Assembly: GCF_022213955.1 (NCBI RefSeq)
Contig: NZ_JAKNTW010000006.1
Location: forward strand, 62,001 to 126,000
Length of the DNA stretch: 64,000 nt
Direction of reading: 5' to 3'
From: Dolomitihabitans soli
Lineage (GTDB): Bacteria > Actinomycetota > Actinomycetes > Streptosporangiales > Streptosporangiaceae
The notes under the pieces are model-generated. The model was not told the DNA's origin. It ran no database searches and worked only from the letters and a program-made list of their open reading frames with translations. Positions within the stretch are counted from its first letter, which is position 1, and each line of letters starts with the position of its first letter. The translations under genes and the position numbers were made by a program. This document shows positions 1-7,084 of this stretch, in pieces.

Positions 1-104
1 TGGACCGCCTCGACGGCGCCCCCGAGGCCCTCTCCTACATCCGCGAACTCAACGCGATCACACCGCCCACCACGTCCTTCGACGCCGCCTTCGCCTCCGA
101 CTGA
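1..104 (+). CDS. C-terminal end of an unidentified protein (partial)
   Basis: The third forward frame is open from the window edge to a TGA at 102-104 and gives 33 residues ending in SFDAAFASD. Third codon positions are almost all G or C, as in the clear genes, which supports real coding. Nothing in the fragment identifies a family. It converges with the ATPase gene that follows on the other strand. Confidence 0.55.
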   Translation, partial: DRLDGAPEALSYIRELNAITPPTTSFDAAFASD

Positions 105-162
105 CCCGCCGTCCACGCAGCGAGACCACGCCGGCCATACCTTCCGAACGGGTGTGGCCGGC

Positions 163-1437
163 TCACCTGTCCCACAGGGCACTGATCGGCAGGGCCGTCA
201 GCCGATCGCCGAACGAGAGCGACCGCGGCCCGGTGTAGAAGACGAAGCCGTGGACGAAGTCGTCCCCGAGCATCTCCCGGAGGGCTGTGAGCCCGCGGAA
301 GTCACGTTGGTCGATCGCGTCGGTGGACTTGCACTCCACCCCGATCACCAGCCCGTTCGTACGTTCGATCACGAGATCGACCTCGGGCCCCTGGCTGACT
401 CTCCAGTGATTGAGACGCAGGGAAGCCGAGGACCAGGTCGCCTGCTTGGCGATCTCGTTGACGATGAAGGATTCGACAAGCGGACCCCTGGCGGGCGACA
501 CGCGTGCGGTCAAACCTTCGGCGTCCACGGCGAGCAGATGTGCGGCCAAACCAGTGTCGGTCAGGTGAAGCTTCGGCCGCTTGAGCGCACGGGCCGCGAG
601 ATTCCTCGACCATGCCGGGAGCAGCCGGACGAGGAACACGGTTTCGAGGAGACCGAGGTAGCGGTTGACCGTACTGCGGTGAAGCTGGAGGTCGCTCCCG
701 GCCTTCATGCTGTTGAACTCCTGGCCGGTGTTCGCCGCCGACAACGCCATGAGCTGACGCAGGTTACTCGGCTCCTCGATCCGTGCCATCTCGCGGATGT
801 CGGTATCGATCACAGACTGGACGTAAGTCTGGTACCACTGCCCGCGGGCGCGCTCCGAGCGCATCGTGATCGCCTCGGGATAGGAGCCCCGGCAGATCAG
901 CTCGAAGTAGTCGCGGCGGCTGAGCTGAGAGGGCGCGCCCGTGCGGAGTGCCTCAGGTTCGGCGAACGCCGTGGCGAGGAACGACGTCGGCTTGCCCGAC
1001 AGTTCCGCTTCGGCGAACGGCCACACTTCGATGACCGCGGCGCGGCCTGCCAGCGACTCGCTCAGCGAGGGAGTGGAGAGAAACCGGGTGGATCCGGCGA
1101 GAACGAACTGGCTCCGTTGGGAGGCCACGTCCACCGCCGCCTTGATGGCCAGTACGAGATCGTCGCCGCCACGCTGGATCTCGTCGATCATCATCGGCCG
1201 TGGACCGTCCGAGATGAAGGTCGCCGGGTCGGTCTGGGCGGCGGCCCGCAGCGGGCCGTCGTCGAGGGTGAGATACGTCCCACCCCGGTCGTGCTTCATC
1301 TGTTTGAGCAGTGTCGTCTTGCCGGACTGACGAGGCCCGTTGATGATCAGCACCCTGAAGTCGTCGAGGAACTCGTGAGCGCGGTCGGTGATACATCGGG
1401 TGACCAGCCCACGGGTCGTACCTTCGTCAGCCATCAT
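163..1437 (-). CDS. AAA+ ATPase with DUF4143 domain
   Basis: The protein of about 424 residues has the two-part build of the AAA_14/DUF4143 family. A P-loop (NGPRQSGKTTLLKQ) and a Walker B (PRPMMIDEIQR) form the N-terminal ATPase. The C-terminal DUF4143 part ends in a nuclease-like core (EVDLVIERTNG...GVECKST) resembling the D...ExK motif of PD-(D/E)xK folds. The cellular role of this family is unsettled; members are often isolated or toxin-antitoxin-like. The frame is open further upstream to 1530, but I chose the ATG at 1437, preceded by AGGGG about 8 bases away, because the longer reading begins inside a tandem repeat (1496-1631). An ATG at 1434 is an alternative. The gene stands alone. 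Confidence 0.85.
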   Translation of the reverse strand: MMADEGTTRGLVTRCITDRAHEFLDDFRVLIINGPRQSGKTTLLKQMKHDRGGTYLTLDDGPLRAAAQTDPATFISDGPRPMMIDEIQRGGDDLVLAIKAAVDVASQRSQFVLAGSTRFLSTPSLSESLAGRAAVIEVWPFAEAELSGKPTSFLATAFAEPEALRTGAPSQLSRRDYFELICRGSYPEAITMRSERARGQWYQTYVQSVIDTDIREMARIEEPSNLRQLMALSAANTGQEFNSMKAGSDLQLHRSTVNRYLGLLETVFLVRLLPAWSRNLAARALKRPKLHLTDTGLAAHLLAVDAEGLTARVSPARGPLVESFIVNEIAKQATWSSASLRLNHWRVSQGPEVDLVIERTNGLVIGVECKSTDAIDQRDFRGLTALREMLGDDFVHGFVFYTGPRSLSFGDRLTALPISALWDR

Positions 1438-1495
1438 CGACCAGCCCCTACCGGTACTCCCAAGATCTGCGAACCAGCAGCTCAGTATGTCACGA

Positions 1496-1631
1496 CCGAC
1501 ATTTGACAGGGCTTCGAACCGACACTTCACAGATCTTGGACCGACATTTCACGGGGCTTCCAACCGACACTTCACAGACTCCGAACCGACATTTCACAGG
1601 GCTTCCAACCGACACTTCACAGGAGGTTCGG
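1496..1631. repeat. Six tandem 22/23-bp repeats upstream of the DUF4143 ATPase
   Basis: Six units begin with CCGACA(T/C)TTCACAG at 1496, 1519, 1541, 1564, 1586 and 1609. The spacing alternates strictly 23, 22, 23, 22, 23, so the true period is a 45-bp dimer. The fourth base pair after the CCGAC core alternates T and C with the same rhythm. The array fills most of the gap between the ATPase start and the aac gene end. Its regular phasing suggests a binding array or leader of the ATPase gene, but that is inference. Confidence 0.9.
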
Positions 1632-1638
1632 TGGGGTC

Positions 1639-2172
1639 TCACCACACGTCGCCGTCGCGCCAGTCGCAGGTGAGGTGGCCGGTCAGGTCGAGCGGGACGG
1701 CCGGCGGGAAGACGTAGACGCCGCCGTCGTCCTCGGGTGTGGGGCGGATGCCGGTGGGGGTGAGCGCCGAGGTGGGGCCCTGCCAGAGCCGCCAGCCGCG
1801 TGCGGCGTAGAGGGTGGTGGCCTCTTCGGAGGAACTCAGGGCGCCCAGGTCGTAGGCGCCGAGCACGACTCGCTCCAGCGCCGCCATCATGGCCGCGCCG
1901 AGGCCGCGACGGCGGCGGTCCGCGCGTACGGCGACGCCTTCGACGTAGCCCGTGCGCAGCGCCCGCCCGTCGTGCAGCAGCCGCCGCTGGACGACGGACG
2001 CATGCCCGACCAGCTCGGCTCCCTCCCACACCAGGGCGTGCACGCCGCCCAGCGCGTGCTCCCAGTCGTGATCGGACAGGTCGCCCTCGAAGGCGTCATG
2101 AAGCAGGACACGGGCCGCCTTGAGGGTGGCGGCGGCTAGGTCGGAGGTATGGGCGATTCGCACCTCGGTCAC
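1639..2172 (-). CDS. Aminoglycoside 2'-N-acetyltransferase, AAC(2')-I family
   Basis: This GNAT enzyme would transfer acetate from acetyl-CoA to the 2'-amino group of aminoglycosides. The protein follows the mycobacterial AAC(2')-I pattern from end to end: DWEHALGGVHALVW, the substrate and CoA region RTGYVEGVAVRAD followed by RRRGLGAAM, GALSSSEEATTLYAARGW, and a final CDWRDGDVW. The length of 177-180 residues matches the family. I chose the GTG at 2172 because GGAGG lies nine bases ahead; the upstream ATG at 2181 directly abuts that GGAGG. The two palindromes at 2254-2291 lie in its promoter region. It is most likely an intrinsic chromosomal gene, with no mobile element nearby. Acetyltransferase class is sure; the antibiotic range cannot be read from sequence. 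Confidence 0.92.
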   Translation of the reverse strand: MTEVRIAHTSDLAAATLKAARVLLHDAFEGDLSDHDWEHALGGVHALVWEGAELVGHASVVQRRLLHDGRALRTGYVEGVAVRADRRRRGLGAAMMAALERVVLGAYDLGALSSSEEATTLYAARGWRLWQGPTSALTPTGIRPTPEDDGGVYVFPPAVPLDLTGHLTCDWRDGDVW

Positions 2173-2253
2173 GCCTGCCATCCTCCAGCACGAACGCCGG
2201 TCACGACCACACGGCGACGACGTCGTCAGGACCCCAGACGACGTCGAGCCCTC

Positions 2254-2291
2254 CTATGTAGATGCCATCTACCTAGATTCAATCTACATAG
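2254..2291 (-). promoter_or_regulatory. Double palindromic operator/promoter upstream of aac(2')
   Basis: Two 13-bp palindromes of form TAGATNNNATCTA lie side by side at 2259-2271 and 2274-2286, a 15-bp period. Together they are flanked by a longer inverted repeat, CTATGTAGAT at 2254-2263 and ATCTACATAG at 2282-2291. On the minus strand the block holds a possible TTGAAT / TACATA promoter pair 16 bases apart, so a bound repressor would cover the promoter. The block is AT-rich compared with its surroundings. The cognate regulator is not identifiable; PadR and TetR proteins use similar ATGTA half-sites. Confidence 0.65.
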
Positions 2292-2338
2292 AAAGGCGGG
2301 CCGGGTGTCGCGACCCCGGCCCGCCGTACGGGGGACCC

Positions 2339-2914
2339 CTATGTGGGCAGGACGATGTCGAAGGTGGCGATCCTGCCGGTGGGGCCGGTCTGGACGGTCA
2401 TGACCAGGTCGGGGTGGAACTTCGGGTCGGTCTGGTTGCGGGGCTCGTGCGGGAAGAAGAGCTGGGTGGTCAGGAGCGGGCCGTCCGCGTGGCGGACCCT
2501 GAGGTGGAGGTGGCGGGTGCGGTCCGGGTAGAGGCCGGGGACGACCGTGGAGAGTGCGAACGCGCCGGTCTCCGAGGTGAACTGGTGGCCGCGCAGCCGG
2601 AAGCCGGTCAGGTCGTAGCGGCCGAGGTAGTCGGCGTGCCAGAAGTCCAGCAGCACCCGGGGCAACGGCCGGCCCGGCTCGCCGTACACGTGGCCGGTGA
2701 GCAGCAGGCGGGTGCCGTACGTGCCGGGGGTGATCAGGTTGGTGCGTTCCGGGGAGTCCGGCTCGAAGTCGGGCGCGGCGAGGGCGTCGCCGTCCTCACA
2801 GGCGGGAGTGAGTACGGCGGAGCCGGGGATCGCCGCGGTCAGGGTGCCCAAGCCGCCCGCCGTGACGTGCGCCTCGCGGCTGAGACCCGGCTCCTCGTCG
2901 GCAGTGCGCGTCAT
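2339..2914 (-). CDS. Intradiol ring-cleavage dioxygenase-like protein
   Basis: The 191-residue protein has the catalytic core of intradiol (catechol/protocatechuate/hydroxyquinol) dioxygenases: LLDFWHADYLGRYD, then RGHQFTSETGAF, TVVPGLYPDR and RHLHLRV. The two tyrosines (GRYD, PGLYP) and two histidines (HLH) expected to bind non-haem Fe(III) are present. It lacks the long N-terminal helical dimerisation domain of classical catechol dioxygenases, so it belongs to the short single-domain group. The ATG at 2914 has AAGGAG about eight bases upstream. It is transcribed divergently from the AraC gene, which may control it. The natural aromatic substrate is unknown. Confidence 0.85.
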   Translation of the reverse strand: MTRTADEEPGLSREAHVTAGGLGTLTAAIPGSAVLTPACEDGDALAAPDFEPDSPERTNLITPGTYGTRLLLTGHVYGEPGRPLPRVLLDFWHADYLGRYDLTGFRLRGHQFTSETGAFALSTVVPGLYPDRTRHLHLRVRHADGPLLTTQLFFPHEPRNQTDPKFHPDLVMTVQTGPTGRIATFDIVLPT

Positions 2915-3050
2915 CGCAGCAGCTCCTTACCAATATCCGAATCAACCATCCTGATGTGTATATCCGGGTCGCCCGCCGGGAGCTTTGCCGTGCGCGCCAG
3001 GTTGTTGACCGGCGACGCCGGGTGGGGGCATAACACCGGTTGCGTATCGG

Positions 3051-4016
3051 ATGGGATTTCCCCTCCTCTCCTGCCGCACGCACTCTTGGAAGGTGCCAAT
3101 TTGCATCGACACCGCAGATCAGCCGGTGCGGGACCAGGCCGGCTTCTGGCAGCACGTGGTGTCCGAGGCCTTCGGCCCGCTGGAGATGCGGGCGGAGGAC
3201 AGGGCGGACTTCCCCGCCCGGATCACCGCCCGCACGCTGGGACCGGTCGAGGTGGCCGACGTGCGCGCGCCGGCGCACGTGGTGAGCAGGGCGGCCAGGC
3301 GCGTCACCACGGACGGCAGCGAGCAGTACAAGCTCTGCCTGCTGCTGCGCGGTTCGGGTGTGGTGGAGCAGTCGGGCCGGGAGGTCGAGGTGTTCCCGGG
3401 CGACCTGGTCCTCTACGACCTGACCCGGCCGATCCGCTTCACCATGGAGGCGCACCACCTGCTGGCGCTCACCATGCGGCAGGCGACACTGCCGGTGTCG
3501 CCGGCGCGGGTCGGGATGCTCACTGGCACGATCTTGGCCAGCAGCAGGGGGCCGGGCAGGCTGGCGGTGTCGTTCCTGACGGCACTGGCCGCCGACGGTT
3601 CCGCCGCGGAGGGACCGTCCGGTCCCCATCTCGGCGAGGCGCTGGTCAACCTGGTGACTGGCGCGGTGCAGGAACGACTCGACGGCGAGCCGGCGGCGAA
3701 CGGTGCGCATGCCGAGTTGCTCGCCCGTATCGAGGAGTGGATCGAGGGTAACCTGCACCGCGTCGACCTGACCCCCGCCGCCGTCGCGGAGGCCCACCAC
3801 ATCTCGGTGCGCCAGCTCCACCGGATCTTTCAGGAGGCCGGCACCACCGTCGCCGCCCATGTCCGCGCCCGCCGCCTGGACCGCTGCCGCCGCGAACTGG
3901 CCGGTGGGGAGCCGGTCGGCCTGATCGCCGCCCGCTGGGGCTTCCCCGACCCGGCCTCGTTCAGCCGGGCCTTCCGCCGAGCGTACGGCTCGACGCCCAG
4001 CCACCACCGCCTGTGA
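3051..4016 (+). CDS. AraC-family transcriptional regulator
   Basis: The protein (up to 321 residues) has an N-terminal AraC-binding-like cupin region (VFPGDLVLYDLTRPIRF) and a C-terminal double helix-turn-helix from about residue 225. The second helix-turn-helix carries the signature ARWGFPDPASFSRAFRRAYGSTPSHHR. The start is uncertain: the ATG at 3051 lacks a clear ribosome binding site, and GTG codons at 3093 and 3126 are alternatives. The divergent position, 136 bases from the dioxygenase gene, suggests it activates that gene in response to an aromatic compound; this is inference. Its last codons merge with a 93-bp tandem repeat. Confidence 0.88.
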   Translation: MGFPLLSCRTHSWKVPICIDTADQPVRDQAGFWQHVVSEAFGPLEMRAEDRADFPARITARTLGPVEVADVRAPAHVVSRAARRVTTDGSEQYKLCLLLRGSGVVEQSGREVEVFPGDLVLYDLTRPIRFTMEAHHLLALTMRQATLPVSPARVGMLTGTILASSRGPGRLAVSFLTALAADGSAAEGPSGPHLGEALVNLVTGAVQERLDGEPAANGAHAELLARIEEWIEGNLHRVDLTPAAVAEAHHISVRQLHRIFQEAGTTVAAHVRARRLDRCRRELAGGEPVGLIAARWGFPDPASFSRAFRRAYGSTPSHHRL

Positions 4017-4245
4017 CGACGCCCAGCCGACCCGCCCGCCGACCTCGTTCAACCCGGTGGCCTGTGATGAGGCGGTGCTGACCTGTGCAGCTCGGGGGCG
4101 TCGCCTGTGACGATGCGGAGCCGGTCGCCCGCCGACCTCGTTCGACCCGGTGGCCTGTGATGAGGCGGTGCTGACCTGTACAGCTCGGGGGCGTCGCCTG
4201 AGACGATGCGGAGCCGGTCGCCCGTCGGCCTCGTTCAACCGGGTG
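4008..4245. repeat. 93-bp tandem repeat between convergent genes
   Basis: The marker GACCTCGTTC recurs at 4041 and 4134 and as GGCCTCGTTC at 4227, exactly 93 bases apart each time. Copies differ at only a few bases. The first copy begins in the last codons of the AraC gene. Because 93 is a multiple of three, an antisense frame stays open through it as a 31-residue repeat, but I see no start signal and no protein family. The rest of the gap to 4365 shows nothing recognisable. Confidence 0.9.
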
Positions 4246-4365
4246 GACGGCTCCGCGCCCAGGGGTCGCCGTCTGGAGTGGAGCGCCTCCCAGGCGGGGC
4301 CGGTGGATCCTGTTGAGGACCCGCGGTCGGACCCCGCCGGAAGGCGTTCACCTATGTCATCGCTG

Positions 4366-5451
4366 TCAGTCGAGGATGACCATCTGGCGGAGGACCTCGC
4401 CGCCCTTCAGCGCCGCCACCGCCTCGTTGAGGTCGGTGAGCTTGATCCGTGAGCTGATCATGCTCTCCAGGTCGAGCTTGCCGGCCTTCCACAGCTCGGC
4501 GTAGAAGGGGAAGTCGCGGCGCGTGTCGGACCCGCCGTAGAGGGAGCTGAGCAGGTTCTTGCCCTCGAACAGCAGGCTGAAGGCCGAGATGGAGACCATG
4601 TCGTCCGCCGCGCCCGCGCCCACCACGATGACGTCGCCGCCGCGGCGTGCGGCCTTCCACGCGGTGAGGATGGCGGCCGACTTGCCGACCGCCTCGAAGG
4701 CGTAGTCGAAACCACGGCCGCCGGTCGCCGCGGCGATGCCGTCCGCGAGCTGGTCGGGGGTGCAGGTGTGGGTGGCGCCGACCTTCTTGGCGAGCGCGTG
4801 CTTCGACTCCAGGGGGTCGACGGCCAGGATCGTGCTCGCGCCGGAGACGCGGGCGCCCTGGACCACCGACAGGCCGACGCCGCCGCAGCCGACCACGGCG
4901 ACGGTGGAGCCCGGCCGTACCTTCGCGGTGTTGATCGCCGCGCCGACGCCCGTGGTGATGCCGCAGCCGATCAGGGCCGCGATCTCGAACGGCACCTCGG
5001 AGTCGACCTTGATGGCGCCCTGCCAGGGGATGACGATCTCCTCGGCCCAGGTGCCGCAGCCGGCCATGCCGAACGCGGGCGTGTCGCCGTCATAGCGGAA
5101 GCGGGCGTTCACGAAGCTGTCCATGACGTAGGTCAGGCAGAGGAACGGCTGGCCGACGACGCAGTTGGCGCAGTGCCCGCACGCGGGCGTCCAGTTGACG
5201 ATCACGTGGTCGCCCGGCTGCACCGACGTGACGTGCTCGCCCACCTCGAGAACCTCGCCCGCTCCCTCATGACCGGGGATCACCGGGAGCGGCATCGGCA
5301 GCACGCCGGAGAGCACCGACAGGTCGGAGTGGCAGACGCCGGTCGCCCGTACCTTCACCCGGACGTCGGCCGGGCCGATCGGGGCGAGCGTGATGTCATC
5401 GCGGATGTCGAGCTTGTCATCGCCGACGGCGTGCAACAGCGCGGCTCGCAT
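4366..5451 (-). CDS. Zinc-dependent alcohol dehydrogenase (MDR superfamily)
   Basis: The 361-residue protein is a medium-chain NAD(P)-dependent alcohol dehydrogenase. The catalytic zinc site (GVCHSD, GHEGAGEV), the structural zinc lobe (ACGHCANC plus a fourth cysteine in GQPFLC) and the nucleotide-binding turn (VVGCGGVGLS) are all present. The start ATG is preceded by GGAGG eight bases away. It is the last gene of a minus-strand operon after a PPOX protein and an FdxD-type ferredoxin, with a KstR-type operator ahead of the first gene. I infer that it oxidises an alcohol in steroid or other lipid catabolism, for example after P450 hydroxylation. The exact substrate is unknown. Confidence 0.9.
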   Translation of the reverse strand: MRAALLHAVGDDKLDIRDDITLAPIGPADVRVKVRATGVCHSDLSVLSGVLPMPLPVIPGHEGAGEVLEVGEHVTSVQPGDHVIVNWTPACGHCANCVVGQPFLCLTYVMDSFVNARFRYDGDTPAFGMAGCGTWAEEIVIPWQGAIKVDSEVPFEIAALIGCGITTGVGAAINTAKVRPGSTVAVVGCGGVGLSVVQGARVSGASTILAVDPLESKHALAKKVGATHTCTPDQLADGIAAATGGRGFDYAFEAVGKSAAILTAWKAARRGGDVIVVGAGAADDMVSISAFSLLFEGKNLLSSLYGGSDTRRDFPFYAELWKAGKLDLESMISSRIKLTDLNEAVAALKGGEVLRQMVILD

Positions 5452-5475
5452 GGGGAATACCTCCTTGACGGGCGC

Positions 5476-5667
5476 CTAGTCCTCTAGGGAAAGGGCGGCT
5501 TTGGGGCAGGACCGCACCGCGTGCCGGACGCGGTCCAGCATCTCGGGCGGCGGTTCGGGCAGCAGCAGGTGGAGGTGATCGTTGTCGTCGAGCTCGAAGA
5601 CCTCCGGTGCGAGTCCCGTGCAGACCGCGTTGGCCTCGCAGACCAGATAATCGAATGCGATTCTCAT
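5476..5667 (-). CDS. Ferredoxin, FdxD type (3Fe-4S)
   Basis: This 63-residue ferredoxin has three conserved cysteines in the pattern of single-cluster P450-partner ferredoxins: CEANAVC (C-x5-C) and a later SCPKAAL. The overall sequence, with PEVFELDD in the middle, resembles mycobacterial FdxD, which is known to sit in the KstR regulon. It would pass electrons to a cytochrome P450, plausibly the one encoded at 14925-16139. It starts 15 bases after the PPOX stop with AGGTGA ahead, and ends 24 bases before the dehydrogenase start. The ferredoxin assignment is secure; the P450 partner is inferred. Confidence 0.88.
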   Translation of the reverse strand: MRIAFDYLVCEANAVCTGLAPEVFELDDNDHLHLLLPEPPPEMLDRVRHAVRSCPKAALSLED

Positions 5668-5682
5668 GTCACCTCGGTTACG

Positions 5683-6129
5683 TCAGGCGGACGTCGTCAC
5701 GCTGAGCTTGCGATGGTCCCATGAGACCACGCGCCGGGGCTCGATGACGAAGGCAACTCTTTTTCGCCCGGTATGGGCGACATACTCGCGTAGCTGGTCG
5801 TCGACGTCGGTGATGCCGGCCATCCGGCGGGTCACCGACATGCCGATCTCCAGCACCTCCGACGGGTCGTCGACCAGCCGCGCCGCGCCGTAGACCATCA
5901 CGCCGCGCAGTTCGGCGTAGTCGTCTCCCGCCTCGATCAGGCAGGTCACCCGGTGGTCGCGCGCGATGTTGATCGTCTTCTGGGCCTTGTTGTACGTCCA
6001 GAAGGCGAGGTCGGTTCCGGACAGCCCGTAGAACATGGTGACCAGGTGCGGCGTGCCGTCGGAATTGATCGTGCCGAGCTGGAGTTTGCGCGATTCCCCG
6101 AGGAAGGAGGTGACCTCGTCGTCGGACAT
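5683..6129 (-). CDS. PPOX-class flavin/F420-dependent oxidoreductase
   Basis: The 148-residue protein has the split-barrel fold signature of the pyridoxamine-5'-phosphate-oxidase-like superfamily (ESRKLQLGTINSDGTPHLVTM near the start, then DDYAELRGVMVYGAARLV). Many actinobacterial members use F420H2. I chose the ATG at 6129 because family members start about eight residues before this motif; a GTG at 6153 would add eight residues. The first position in the operon, with a KstR-type site at 6162-6175, suggests a reductive step in steroid or lipid breakdown. Cofactor and substrate cannot be fixed from sequence. Confidence 0.82.
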   Translation of the reverse strand: MSDDEVTSFLGESRKLQLGTINSDGTPHLVTMFYGLSGTDLAFWTYNKAQKTINIARDHRVTCLIEAGDDYAELRGVMVYGAARLVDDPSEVLEIGMSVTRRMAGITDVDDQLREYVAHTGRKRVAFVIEPRRVVSWDHRKLSVTTSA

Positions 6130-6161
6130 CACGATGCGAGCGCGCTGGTTCACGCAGCTAG

Positions 6162-6175
6162 TAGAACAGGTTCCA
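6162..6175. promoter_or_regulatory. KstR-type operator
   Basis: TAGAACAGGTTCCA fits the published KstR motif TNNAACNNGTTNNA at all eight fixed bases. It lies 32 bases before the PPOX start on the minus strand and about 102 bases before the methyltransferase start on the plus strand, so it could control either or both. A kstR gene is present at 34523-35206. Confidence 0.75.
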
Positions 6176-6277
6176 CCAAGCCGGGCAAGGGCCCGCTGGA
6201 ATGTTATTCGGTTCATTGCCCGGCCCCCGGCCCGACCTGGGTGGTCCGGCGGCCGGGCCAGGTGGCAGGATGCCCGG

Positions 6278-6916
6278 ATGACCATGCCAACGGAGCTGCT
6301 GCACGCGGCCGCGCGCGCCAAGGGATTCATGCCCGCTGAGGAGGGCCTGGTCCTGTTCGAGGTCGCCTCCTCGTACGGCACGCGCGGCCCGATCTGTGAG
6401 ATCGGCACCTACTGCGGGAAGTCCGCCGTCTACCTCGGCGCGGCGGCCCGGCAGGCGGGCTCGGTCGTGGTCACCGTCGACCATCACCGGGGTTCAGAGG
6501 AGATCCAGCCCGGCTGGGCGCACCACGATCCCACCCTGATGGACCTCAGGATCGGCAAGATGGACTCGCTGCCCGTCTTCAGGCAGACGATCGCCGCCGC
6601 CGGGCTGGAGGAGGAGGTCATCGCCGTGGTGGGCCGGTCGGAGCAGGTCGCACGGTTGTGGAACACGCCGCTGGCCGTGCTCTTCATCGACGGCGGCCAC
6701 TCCGACGACCCCGCCAGGGCCGACTACGAAGGCTGGGCGCCACACGTGATGCAGGGCGGCGTGCTGGCCGTCCACGACGTGTTCGAGCGGCCGGAGGACG
6801 GCGGGCAGGCGCCATGGCGGATCTATCGCAGAGCCCTGGAGTCGGGCGCGTTCATCGAGGTCAGGCAGGAGGGATCGCTCCGCGTCCTGGAGCGCGTCGG
6901 CCCGGGGATCGGCTGA
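6278..6916 (+). CDS. Class I SAM-dependent methyltransferase (Methyltransf_24-like)
   Basis: The 212-residue protein has a Rossmann-type SAM-binding motif near residue 38 (ICEIGTYCGKSAVYLG), an acidic strand VTVDHH, and FIDGGHSDDPARADYEGWAP, a block shared with O-methyltransferase-like Methyltransf_24 proteins. The ATG at 6278 is the most downstream plausible start; the frame is open far upstream over the promoter. It is divergent from the PPOX operon with the KstR-type site between them. Its substrate is unknown. Confidence 0.82.
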   Translation: MTMPTELLHAAARAKGFMPAEEGLVLFEVASSYGTRGPICEIGTYCGKSAVYLGAAARQAGSVVVTVDHHRGSEEIQPGWAHHDPTLMDLRIGKMDSLPVFRQTIAAAGLEEEVIAVVGRSEQVARLWNTPLAVLFIDGGHSDDPARADYEGWAPHVMQGGVLAVHDVFERPEDGGQAPWRIYRRALESGAFIEVRQEGSLRVLERVGPGIG

Positions 6917-6982
6917 CGCCCCCTGGCGGTCGGCGGATCGGCCGCCGTCGGGCTGTCACGCGGACCGGTCGGCATCCGGGTT

Positions 6983-7028
6983 GTGCACGTGAACCGGTCG
7001 GCATCGTGCACGTGAACCGGTCGGCCGC
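6983..7028. repeat. Two tandem 23-bp repeats
   Basis: A 23-bp unit starting GTGCACGTGAACCGGTCGGC is found at 6983-7005 and again from 7006, with a weaker third relative just upstream (CACGCGGACCGGTCGGCATC). It lies between the convergent methyltransferase and ketosynthase genes. No stem-loop with a T tract was seen. Confidence 0.8.
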
Positions 7029-7084
7029 CCCGAATCGTCAGGGGACCGGCTGACAATCTCCGGTAGGCCGAGGGGCGGGCCCGG

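Noticed and set aside
2120-3751. 543-codon plus-strand frame
   Set aside because: It overlaps the dioxygenase (antisense) and AraC (other frame) genes, shows no family motif and crosses the double operator.
2796-4238. 480-codon minus-strand frame with 31-residue repeats
   Set aside because: It runs antisense to the AraC gene, and the repeats simply translate the 93-bp tandem DNA repeat; no start signal.
4366-5451. Formaldehyde dehydrogenase or mycothiol-dependent enzyme
   Set aside because: The zinc sites fit several MDR subgroups and nothing specific to the mycothiol group was recognised; left as a general alcohol dehydrogenase.
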